Virus record (IMG/VR): IMGVR_UViG_3300027861_000094
Coordinates: 1 to 35,992 of that record
From: a virus
Reading direction: 5' to 3' (one strand)
Length of the DNA: 35,992 nucleotides
Made by a program: the position numbers and the translations under genes. How positions within the stretch are numbered: position 1 is the first letter of the stretch; each line of letters begins with the position of its first letter. Shown piece by piece: positions 24,733 to 30,986 of the stretch. The notes under the pieces were generated by a model. That model ran no database searches, was not told the origin of the DNA, and worked only from the letters and a program-made list of their open reading frames with translations.

Positions 24733-24992
24733 ATTCTTTTTATCTTTATGGTATGCCTAGATCCGGTACTTGGTTTTTAGAACATTTAATTTGTCAAAAT
24801 TTTAAAATAAAAAGAAGTTTTGGTCCAAATGGATATGGTAAACATTATTCAACGCCAGATCCGGGCCATAAATGTGAAGATCCTATATTAGTGATTTATA
24901 AGAATCCTTATAAATGGATAGAGTCTTTTATTTTTCGTGTGGATTGGTTTGTAGCCTCCGTTATAAGAAAAAAAAAATTGAAAACGTTCTGA
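24729..24992 (+). CDS. Sulfotransferase, N-terminal part, ending at an A10 frameshift
   Basis: The 87-residue frame begins MNSFYLYGMPRSGTWFLEHL. The motif GMPRSGTWFL is the 5'-phosphosulfate (PAPS) binding loop of the sulfotransferase superfamily, and ILVIYKNPYKWIESFIF matches the second region that holds the 3'-phosphate. The frame is lost just after a run of ten A at 24968-24977 and stops at TGA 24990-24992. The continuation is present in the -1 frame (next entry); if joined there, the product would be about 265 residues, a normal size for a small sulfotransferase. It could be a real pseudogene, a slippage-controlled gene or a homopolymer sequencing error. The start overlaps the upstream gene by four bases. 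Confidence 0.75.
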   Translation: MNSFYLYGMPRSGTWFLEHLICQNFKIKRSFGPNGYGKHYSTPDPGHKCEDPILVIYKNPYKWIESFIFRVDWFVASVIRKKKLKTF

Positions 24993-25525
24993 AATATAAT
25001 ACTAATGTAGTGATGAAAAATGTAACAGAAAGAATGTTGGAAAATCATTTAAGTCAAGATCCTCTCAAAGTTATGGAAAAAGGTAGTAATGAACCCATTG
25101 TACTCGAAAATGATGATTTGAATAATGAATTTTTACATAAAATGGGTTTAATAATAAATCAGAAATATCTTGCTTTGTATTGGAAAAAACATTTTGAAAC
25201 TTTTAATAAACTTCAAAATAAAGAAATAATTTACTATGAAAATTTACTTTCGTTGAAAAATCGCGTAAAATTGTTGAATGTCATTCAACAAAAATATAAT
25301 TTTGAACCCATAAGTAATGAATGGAATATAGAAGTATTTGATGTGACTTCTTCGCCTCACTATAACGAAGGTGAAATGAACCCTTATTATCAACAAAAAA
25401 ATGTATTTAAATTTTTAAAAAATAATCATTTGAGACTTATAAATGAATGTTTTGAAAATAATTGGTTGAATACAAATACACAATATGAGACAATTTATGA
25501 AATTTCCGATTACCATAGTTCCTAA
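24914..25525 (+). CDS. Sulfotransferase, C-terminal part in the -1 frame
   Basis: This frame continues the sulfotransferase after the A10 tract: KKIENVLKYNTNVVMKNVTE, later LALYWKKHFETFNKLQNKEIIYYENLLS, a pattern (W-K-x-x-x-E-x-x, then I-x-Y-E-x-L) typical of the region after the PAPS sites in sulfotransferases. The residues from the open-frame ATG at 24914 up to the A-run (MDRVFYFSCGLV) are the out-of-frame reading of the N-terminal part and are not expected to be made. Without a frameshift the first usable ATG is at 25013, with no clear ribosome site, so independent expression is doubtful. The end overlaps the next gene. Confidence 0.65.
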   Translation: MDRVFYFSCGLVCSLRYKKKKIENVLKYNTNVVMKNVTERMLENHLSQDPLKVMEKGSNEPIVLENDDLNNEFLHKMGLIINQKYLALYWKKHFETFNKLQNKEIIYYENLLSLKNRVKLLNVIQQKYNFEPISNEWNIEVFDVTSSPHYNEGEMNPYYQQKNVFKFLKNNHLRLINECFENNWLNTNTQYETIYEISDYHSS

Positions 25526-26162
25526 TTTTTTCAGTGATGCCCGAAAAATTTTAAAAATAGCCAACGAACTAGATTATAACTTTGATGCTCCTACTTATCC
25601 TGGTAAAAAAACAATATTTTTAAATCATGTAAATATGGATTTATTTTATTATTTAAGTAGAAAAGTTTTAAATCTTTTTTTTGAAATAGACGACGAAATT
25701 GGAAAATTGCGATATGATGATGTTGAATGGTCTTTTCATAAAATAACATACGATGATATAAAAGATATGAGAAATGGTGAGTTATTCATACATAAAGATC
25801 ATTACGAACATTTAACAGGATTAATATATCTATCAAATAATGAAAAATTAGGCACATCATTCTTTCTTAATGAAAGAGTTCCTTATTTTAGTATGAAAAA
25901 TGGACCAACGTGTGGATTAGATAAAAGTATTTCTGACGAAGAAATGGAAATTCTGTATAAAGAAAATAATGAAAATTATAAACTTATGTCTGAAGTAAAA
26001 CATATTTTTAATACAGCTGTTATATTTCCGGGTTGTGTTCCTCATAAAATTAATTTAGAAGATTTAAAACCAGGTGAGGAAAGATTAACTTTACACTTTT
26101 TATTTCGCGAAATAAGTTATCACACCTTTCCCTATGTTAGATGTAAACTAGAAGATTTGTGA
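25497..26162 (+). CDS. Putative 2OG-Fe(II) oxygenase-like protein, paralogue 1
   Basis: From the ATG at 25497 the protein is 221 residues and starts MKFPITIVPNFFSDARKILK, aligned with the start of its neighbour (MKFNFPLTVVDNFFENPYAV); an earlier in-frame ATG at 25485 would add four residues. A candidate facial triad is H99-x-D101 (in ELFIHKDHYEH) and H183 (in FPGCVPHKIN), inside a double-stranded beta-helix pattern: LTGLIYLSNN, GTSFF, NTAVIFPG. A family of such proteins with this N-terminus is common in marine phages and bacteria. The substrate is unknown. It overlaps the sulfotransferase end by 29 bases, and the next paralogue starts six bases after its stop. Confidence 0.65.
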   Translation: MKFPITIVPNFFSDARKILKIANELDYNFDAPTYPGKKTIFLNHVNMDLFYYLSRKVLNLFFEIDDEIGKLRYDDVEWSFHKITYDDIKDMRNGELFIHKDHYEHLTGLIYLSNNEKLGTSFFLNERVPYFSMKNGPTCGLDKSISDEEMEILYKENNENYKLMSEVKHIFNTAVIFPGCVPHKINLEDLKPGEERLTLHFLFREISYHTFPYVRCKLEDL

Positions 26163-26168
26163 GAAATT

Positions 26169-26852
26169 ATGAAATTTAATTTTCCTTTAACGGTAGTTGA
26201 TAATTTTTTTGAAAATCCTTATGCTGTCATGGAATACGCAAATAGTTTAAATTATTTTAACGAACGAAGAAATTTTCCAGGCAAAAGAACAACTGATTTA
26301 TATCAAATTAATCGAGATTTTTTTAATTCAATTAACAACAAAATATTATCGATTTTTTTTGATAGAGAAAAGTCTATTGAATCAGAAAGTTGTATATTTT
26401 TTCAAAAAGAAACTTACGAAGAATTGGAAAAAATGGGAAAGGCCGCACATTGGATACATCATGATGTGGAGTATGATTTAATTTTTATAGTCTATTTAAA
26501 TCCTAATTTAAATGCTGGAACTTCAGTCTATAAACAAAAAAGAGATTTTGCTATATCTCCTCACAATTTTAATGGTCCTTCTCTTTTTTATGAAAAAAAT
26601 ATGAGTTTAAAGGATATAGATAAAATTTATAAAGAACACGTCGAATATTATGAATTGATATCATTATGTAACGGTAATTTCAATACAGCTTTTATATTTC
26701 CATGTAAATTAGCACATGCAGCAAATGTTATCGATAATGTTAAAAAGCAAGATCGTTTATTTTTAATAGGAATGATGAGAAATTTTATTTCAGAAAAAAT
26801 GCCGTTAGATCAATATAATTATTATAAACATTATTCAAGACATTTTAGTTGA
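26169..26852 (+). CDS. Putative 2OG-Fe(II) oxygenase-like protein, paralogue 2
   Basis: The 227-residue protein is a diverged tandem paralogue of the previous gene. It shares the start (VVDNFFENPYAVMEYANSLNY), the PGKRTTDL segment matching PGKKTIFL, the motif AHWIHHDVEYDLIFIVYLNP with H97-x-D99 (or H98-D99), GTSVY, and FNTAFIFPCKLAHAANV with H183 as the distal ligand. The spacing of the triad equals that of paralogue 1, which supports a shared metal site and fold. Substrates are unknown and may differ. Its stop is three bases from the stop of the convergent oxygenase gene on the other strand, and no obvious terminator hairpin lies between them. Confidence 0.65.
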   Translation: MKFNFPLTVVDNFFENPYAVMEYANSLNYFNERRNFPGKRTTDLYQINRDFFNSINNKILSIFFDREKSIESESCIFFQKETYEELEKMGKAAHWIHHDVEYDLIFIVYLNPNLNAGTSVYKQKRDFAISPHNFNGPSLFYEKNMSLKDIDKIYKEHVEYYELISLCNGNFNTAFIFPCKLAHAANVIDNVKKQDRLFLIGMMRNFISEKMPLDQYNYYKHYSRHFS

Positions 26853-26855
26853 TCT

Positions 26856-27428
26856 TTATCTATAATGACTTCCTCCTACCCAACAAACTAAACTTTTTCT
26901 TTCGCCTTTATTAATTCTTTTAGCTTTATGTAAAGTATAACTAGGAAAAATATTTAAACTTCCCTGCTGTTTAGGTAATAAAATGGGGTTTTTTCCTGTT
27001 TTTATTAATGTTCCTCCTCCTTTATAGTCATATTCGTTTGTTAAATTTACAACACAACTAATTTTTCTGTGTGAAGATTTTTCATTTCCATTATCTACAT
27101 GCCAATCATAATGGCCATTTTTCGTATATCTGGTTAATTGTATATGTTCGTGAAAATTTTCTAACTCAAAATGCCAAATACGGGAGTTAGCTTCTTCTAT
27201 ATGATATTTTAATCTTTCCCATATCCAAGTTAAATCTTGTTTAAAATATAACCAAAAAACATCTGCATCTCTAACTTCTTTATTTCTTGATTTGCTTCCG
27301 TGTGTTAAACCATCTTCCCATTGCCATGCTAAAGAACATATATAATTACACTCTTCTTGATTAAATATATTTTCGTATGAAATGAATGGTTGAAAATTTG
27401 TCAAGTAAGGTTTGTTCAGTTGTAGCAT
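26856..27428 (-). CDS. Prolyl 4-hydroxylase-like 2OG-Fe(II) oxygenase
   Basis: The 190-residue protein has the full P4H-type motif set: H110-V-D112 in YDWHVDNG, H167 in FPSYTLHKAKRI, and R177 (or K178) in NKGERKSLVCWVGG as the likely 2-oxoglutarate anchor. Between these lie the strands KISCVVNLT and YKGGGTLI, as in the 2OG-FeII_Oxy superfamily. Such proteins are frequent in T4-like cyanophages near tail genes; their targets are not established. The gene is on the opposite strand from its left neighbours, has a GAGGT site before the ATG, and its start is only 21 bases from the divergent start of the next oxygenase. Confidence 0.85.
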   Translation of the reverse strand: MLQLNKPYLTNFQPFISYENIFNQEECNYICSLAWQWEDGLTHGSKSRNKEVRDADVFWLYFKQDLTWIWERLKYHIEEANSRIWHFELENFHEHIQLTRYTKNGHYDWHVDNGNEKSSHRKISCVVNLTNEYDYKGGGTLIKTGKNPILLPKQQGSLNIFPSYTLHKAKRINKGERKSLVCWVGGSHYR

Positions 27429-27449
27429 ATTTACCTCGGAGAAAGAGAA

Positions 27450-28118
27450 ATGAAAAAATTAAATGATTTTTTTAATGAAAACGGTTACGTTATTGTTAAA
27501 GATTTTATTTCTACAGATATATTGCAGTCGCATTATCATTATCTTTTAGATATGTATAAAGAAGGAAAAATGAGTGTTGATAAAAATCAAGTTGTGGGAA
27601 ATTTGACTTTAAGAGATGATATTGTTTTTGATACATTATTATCCAAAATGAGACCCCTTATTTCTAAAGTTGTTGATAAAGAACTGTGGCCAACATATGC
27701 CTTTACCAGATTATATAGAAATGGTGAGAAATTAAAAAAACATACTGACAGAGAATCTTGTGAATATAGTATTAGCCTCACTTTAGGTTTTTCAAATGGT
27801 AGAGGAATTTGGCCAATATATCTTAAAAATAAAGAGGGTAAAACAATAAAAACAAAATTGGAAATAGGAGAGGCTTTAATTTATACCGGCCGTGATTTAC
27901 CGCATTGGAGAAAGAAATTCAAAGGCGATCATTATGTACAAACTTTCTTACACTATGTGGATTCAGAAGGTCCTTATAAAGAATGGGTTTTTGATAAAAG
28001 ACAAGGTCTCAATTCTTTAGATTATGATATAAATTTTAATTTTGAAAAAACTGGTAGAAATGTGGACGAATATGAAAGTTTTTATGAAGATAAATCATTT
28101 GATGAAATTATATTGTGA
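27450..28118 (+). CDS. 2OG-Fe(II) oxygenase-like protein (HxD...H type)
   Basis: The 222-residue protein opens MKKLNDFFNENGYVIVKDFI, the 'NGYVVVKNF' start typical of phytanoyl-CoA-hydroxylase-like and related oxygenases. The triad candidates are H98-x-D100 in LKKHTDRESCEYS and H152 in GRDLPHWRKKFKG; the beta-strand before the distal His reads GEALIYTG. YVQTFLHYVD closes the barrel. The final 40 residues are polar. It is distinct in sequence from the P4H-like gene and from the two tandem paralogues, so the island has at least three oxygenase subfamilies. A GGAG site precedes the ATG. The 3' end overlaps the convergent PP-loop gene by 24 bases. Confidence 0.75.
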   Translation: MKKLNDFFNENGYVIVKDFISTDILQSHYHYLLDMYKEGKMSVDKNQVVGNLTLRDDIVFDTLLSKMRPLISKVVDKELWPTYAFTRLYRNGEKLKKHTDRESCEYSISLTLGFSNGRGIWPIYLKNKEGKTIKTKLEIGEALIYTGRDLPHWRKKFKGDHYVQTFLHYVDSEGPYKEWVFDKRQGLNSLDYDINFNFEKTGRNVDEYESFYEDKSFDEIIL

Positions 28119-28883
28119 AGAATATATTTTTTTAAAATTATAAACATAATCTATTTTACTTTTTTGTCTCATTATACAAAAATGACATGTACCACATCCT
28201 TTTTTATTTTTTTTATAGTGATCAATCGTGTAATTAGTAGATAAACATTGTTCCGAATGATATAATATATTTACCATAACTTGATCATTTTGTATTTTTT
28301 TTATATCGTTTACCGGATTTGTTCCAGACATAGAGGTATTTCTATCTTCATGTTTTAAAAATATTTTATAAAAATCTGTATTTTTTATGTCAGTTTTATT
28401 TTGTTTAAAAACCTCTTGATGATAGATATGAAAATCTCTATCGTCAAAACATGATCTATATAACTTATTTTCAAAAAATTTGTCTAAAAAAATAGCATAT
28501 TTTCCTAAATAATACTTAGGAAAATTAGAAGCTCTTTTCATTTGTAAATATATAAAATTTTTTGTTTGATTATTTTTATTCGAAATAACTTTTTCTTCTA
28601 CGGTTTTATAAAAAGAAGTTTCTATTATTTCTTTAAATATATCAGTATAATCATAATCTAAATCTGTTAAATCATATGTTTCAAAATTTTCTAAAATAGA
28701 ATTGTTGAAAATATTTTCTCTCATTAAATCTGAAACTATTTTCATAACTTCGATATTTCTTTGTGTTACAATATCATTACGATTCCAAATCAAAAAAATA
28801 GGCCTCACATTTATACCTCTTCTTAAGCAATCCATGATACTTAATGAGTTAGACATTCCTCCTGACCAAAAATGATTTATCAT
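28095..28883 (-). CDS. QueC-like PP-loop protein with altered ATP motif
   Basis: The 262-residue protein starts MINHFWSGGMSNSLSIMDCL. The PP-loop usually reads SGGxDS; here it is SGGMSNS (residues 7-13), lacking the Asp at its normal position. Four cysteines near the C-terminus (C213, then C230, C233 and C236 in GCGTCHFC) have the spacing of the QueC zinc site. QueC makes 7-cyano-7-deazaguanine (preQ0) from a carboxy precursor using ATP; relatives act on other substrates. The altered motif and low similarity elsewhere mean the activity is uncertain; it could be a degenerate partner of the intact paralogue next door. It overlaps that gene by four bases (ATGA) and the convergent oxygenase by 24. 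Confidence 0.65.
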   Translation of the reverse strand: MINHFWSGGMSNSLSIMDCLRRGINVRPIFLIWNRNDIVTQRNIEVMKIVSDLMRENIFNNSILENFETYDLTDLDYDYTDIFKEIIETSFYKTVEEKVISNKNNQTKNFIYLQMKRASNFPKYYLGKYAIFLDKFFENKLYRSCFDDRDFHIYHQEVFKQNKTDIKNTDFYKIFLKHEDRNTSMSGTNPVNDIKKIQNDQVMVNILYHSEQCLSTNYTIDHYKKNKKGCGTCHFCIMRQKSKIDYVYNFKKIYSSQYNFIK

Positions 28884-29560
28884 AATAAATTTAATCTATT
28901 AAGGTTAATATAATGATGAATTTTTGAATTGTGAATTTCTAAGCATTTAATACATTTATTACAATATTTTTTTGTCTTTTTATAATTTAAAATATTACGA
29001 CAACTTACAGTATTTTCAAACATAAAATTCAATAGATCAAAATCTACGTTTTTAATATCTTCAACACATTCTCTTTTTGTTTTATCGCAATTTGCCCATA
29101 CTATTCTATTCATAAAATAAAGTTCGGATTGAATTATTTTTTTATTTTTTATTTCTATGTTGTTTAACATGTCTGTTATTAAACGCGAATCCTTTTCACA
29201 ACCTATAGATATTTCTATATCATGTGTATTAGTATATTCTATTAAAGTATTGAGTATATCATAATGCCAAATTACAGAAGAACCGGTAGTTTCATCTCTA
29301 AAAATATTAATTCCTTTATTATCAAATTTTTTTATTTCATTTTGTATTTCTTTAGATCTTTTCCTTTCTATGACATCAATAAAAATAGGTTCTTTTATTT
29401 TTTCAAAATGGGTAACAAATTTGTTTAAACATTGTATTTGAATTTTGTTAAAAACCCCTTCTCTTTTTACATAAATTGGTTGAACAGTTTCGCCATTTAA
29501 TATATATTTTAAAACTACATATGCACTATCTAGTCCTCCAGAGAAGGCTACATACTTCAT
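28880..29560 (-). CDS. QueC-like PP-loop ATPase (intact SGGLDS motif)
   Basis: The 226-residue protein begins MKYVAFSGGLDSAYVVLKYI with an intact PP-loop (SGGLDS, residues 7-12) that binds ATP in the N-type ATP pyrophosphatases. Near the C-terminus C187, C200, C203 and C206 (VSCRNI, YCNKCIKCLE) match the QueC zinc-site layout, and the length fits QueC (about 220). The section after ISIGCEKDSRLITDML, however, lacks the GYPDCR-type residues usual in preQ0 synthase, so the substrate may differ. No QueD, QueE or tRNA/DNA transglycosylase is seen nearby. The start codon touches the TAA of the 50-residue upstream gene, and the stop overlaps the second PP-loop gene. Confidence 0.75.
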   Translation of the reverse strand: MKYVAFSGGLDSAYVVLKYILNGETVQPIYVKREGVFNKIQIQCLNKFVTHFEKIKEPIFIDVIERKRSKEIQNEIKKFDNKGINIFRDETTGSSVIWHYDILNTLIEYTNTHDIEISIGCEKDSRLITDMLNNIEIKNKKIIQSELYFMNRIVWANCDKTKRECVEDIKNVDFDLLNFMFENTVSCRNILNYKKTKKYCNKCIKCLEIHNSKIHHYINLNRLNLL

Positions 29561-29713
29561 TTATTTTTTGGGTTCTGGTGCAATCATGGGACTCGCGTGT
29601 AAAGGTAGTTGCGTTGAACTAATATTTTTACCTATCTTGGTTCTTGTAAGTAAATTTTTATTGATAATTTTTTTATTATTAATTAAATTATTCTTAAATT
29701 TTATTTGATTCAT
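29561..29713 (-). CDS. Small Lys/Asn-rich peptide (50 aa) heading the PP-loop operon
   Basis: A 50-residue frame runs from the ATG at 29713 (GAAAGAG ribosome site upstream) to the TAA at 29561-29563, which directly abuts the next ATG (TAAATG). The first 30 residues are rich in Lys, Asn and Ile (MNQIKFKNNLINNKKIINKN); the end is different, with LPLHASPMIAPEPKK. There are no Cys residues and no recognisable domain. The perfect abutment, the ribosome site and its place first after a late promoter make it a probable real gene rather than chance. It might be a substrate, partner or regulator of the PP-loop enzymes; nothing in the sequence proves which. Confidence 0.6.
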   Translation of the reverse strand: MNQIKFKNNLINNKKIINKNLLTRTKIGKNISSTQLPLHASPMIAPEPKK

Positions 29714-29750
29714 CTCTTTCTTACCTTTTTATATTGTAACTAAAACAATT

Positions 29751-29775
29751 ATGTGACATTTTTGATAAGTCACAT
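29751..29775. repeat. Inverted repeat ATGTGAC-N11-GTCACAT between divergent late operons
   Basis: A perfect seven-base inverted repeat with an 11-base spacer lies between the late promoter pair and the 50-residue gene. The expected leftward start (near 29772) falls inside the right arm, so the transcript would not carry the whole hairpin. A DNA-level operator or a weak terminator are both possible. Confidence 0.5.
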
Positions 29776-29777
29776 TT

Positions 29778-29785
29778 TATTTATA
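29778..29785 (-). promoter_or_regulatory. T4-type late promoter box (TATAAATA), leftward half of a palindrome
   Basis: An exact TATAAATA on the minus strand, 65 bases before the ATG of the 50-residue gene. It shares two bases with the rightward box, so TATTTATATAAATA at 29778-29791 is a perfect palindrome. Confidence 0.65.
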
Positions 29786-29791
29786 TAAATA
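29784..29791 (+). promoter_or_regulatory. T4-type late promoter box (TATAAATA), rightward half of a palindrome
   Basis: An exact TATAAATA 28 bases before the gp15 ATG at 29820, the usual distance in this window. Confidence 0.75.
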
Positions 29792-29819
29792 TAACATACA
29801 TTCGCAAGATGGAACATAA

Positions 29820-30974
29820 ATGCTCGGTCATCAATACTGTCACAGCATCATTCGCAAGTATGTTATCGCTTTCGGCAACCTCTTCAATGATATTGTAATA
29901 CAAAGATTCGATAAAGATGGAGATCGCATTCAGACGATTGCGGTTCCTTTAGCCTATTCCCCGAAAGAAAAATTTATTGTACGACTTCAACAAGATCCAG
30001 ACCTCGAAAGAGATGTAGCCATTACTCTACCTCGTATGGGTTTTGAAATCACATCGTTTAACTATGCTCCAGAAAGAAAACTGGCATCCACGCTTCGCAA
30101 CATTAAAGTACCTTCACCGGGCTCATCTACAGTTAGCACACAATATGTTCCTGTACCGTATGATTTAACATTTTCCTTACATTCTTTTTGTAAACACACA
30201 GAAGATGCTACACAAATATTAGAACAAATATTACCGTATTTTAGGCCAGAATTTACAACAAATGTGAAAATTTTACCAGATATGGACATTGTTGTAGATG
30301 TGCCTGTAATACTGAATTCTGTAGCACCAGAAGATTTATATGAAGGTGATTTTCAAACAAGACAGGCTCTCGTTCATACACTTGACTTTACACTGAAAGG
30401 TTATATGTATGGACCTGTTACAAATAAGGGTGTTATCACTCGATCAATCGTAAATATACGCGAAGGCGCAGTTGCTAACACTTCGGCACCAATTTTTGAA
30501 AGAATTATTGTTACGCCATCTGGATCAGTAATTGATACAGAAGGATTTGGGTTCTCTTCAAGCTTAGCAACATCAACTACATCGTTTTCTACATCTACCA
30601 CGAATACACTAAACCTTCGTTTATACGATAAGGATGAATCTAATTTCATCAATCTAAAAGCACCGGATGTGTTAAATAGTAATTATACACTAACACTACC
30701 TACAGATGATGGAGGAGAAGGTCAAGTATTAAAAACAGATGGTAATGGTAATTTAAGTTGGGTAGATGTGTCTGGTGTAACAGATGTGTTTGATCAAATC
30801 AAAATACAACCAGAAAGTGCAGCTGGTGTTGATGAATATATGACTGAGGTTTTAGGTGATATAAGTGGCACGGTATCAAACAATGAGCTGGCAACAGCTC
30901 ATGCGATTAAGACTTATGCAAACACTGTAACGAGTGATGCGATATCAGAATTGGACGGAGGGACATTCCCTTAA
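29820..30974 (+). CDS. 15: Tail sheath stabiliser gp15 with fibre-like C-terminal extension
   Basis: Residues 1-230 match T4 gp15 throughout: MLGHQYCHSIIRKYVIAFGN, LFNDIVIQRFDKDGDRI, VPLAYSPKEKFIVRL, TLPRMGFEITSFNYAPERKL, STVSTQYVPVPYDLTFSL, TEDATQILEQILPYFRPEF and FTLKGYMYGPV. gp15 forms the hexameric ring that closes the tail tube and sheath and binds the neck. T4 gp15 is 272 residues; this is 384. The extra part (about 235-384) has fibre-type sequence: DESNFINLKAPDVLNSNYTLTLPTDDG, GQVLKTDGNGNLSWVDVSG, similar to the fibre encoded at 31209. The gene follows a late promoter, and a small coiled-coil gene follows after 12 bases. Confidence 0.88.
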   Translation: MLGHQYCHSIIRKYVIAFGNLFNDIVIQRFDKDGDRIQTIAVPLAYSPKEKFIVRLQQDPDLERDVAITLPRMGFEITSFNYAPERKLASTLRNIKVPSPGSSTVSTQYVPVPYDLTFSLHSFCKHTEDATQILEQILPYFRPEFTTNVKILPDMDIVVDVPVILNSVAPEDLYEGDFQTRQALVHTLDFTLKGYMYGPVTNKGVITRSIVNIREGAVANTSAPIFERIIVTPSGSVIDTEGFGFSSSLATSTTSFSTSTTNTLNLRLYDKDESNFINLKAPDVLNSNYTLTLPTDDGGEGQVLKTDGNGNLSWVDVSGVTDVFDQIKIQPESAAGVDEYMTEVLGDISGTVSNNELATAHAIKTYANTVTSDAISELDGGTFP

Positions 30975-30986
30975 TGAGGTGAAGAA

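Noticed and set aside
24729-25525. A confident programmed -1 ribosomal frameshift
   Set aside because: The A10 tract allows slippage, but no clear downstream pseudoknot was found and a homopolymer length error explains the data equally well, so it is reported only as an open question.
28095-29560. A preQ0-based DNA modification system
   Set aside because: Only QueC-like proteins are present; no QueD, QueE, GTP cyclohydrolase or DNA transglycosylase (DpdA-like) gene is in the window, and substrate-site residues typical of QueC are not evident.
29752-29774. CRP-type binding site (TGTGA...TCACA)
   Set aside because: The half-sites match, but the spacing between them is 13 bases, not the six bases of a CRP site.
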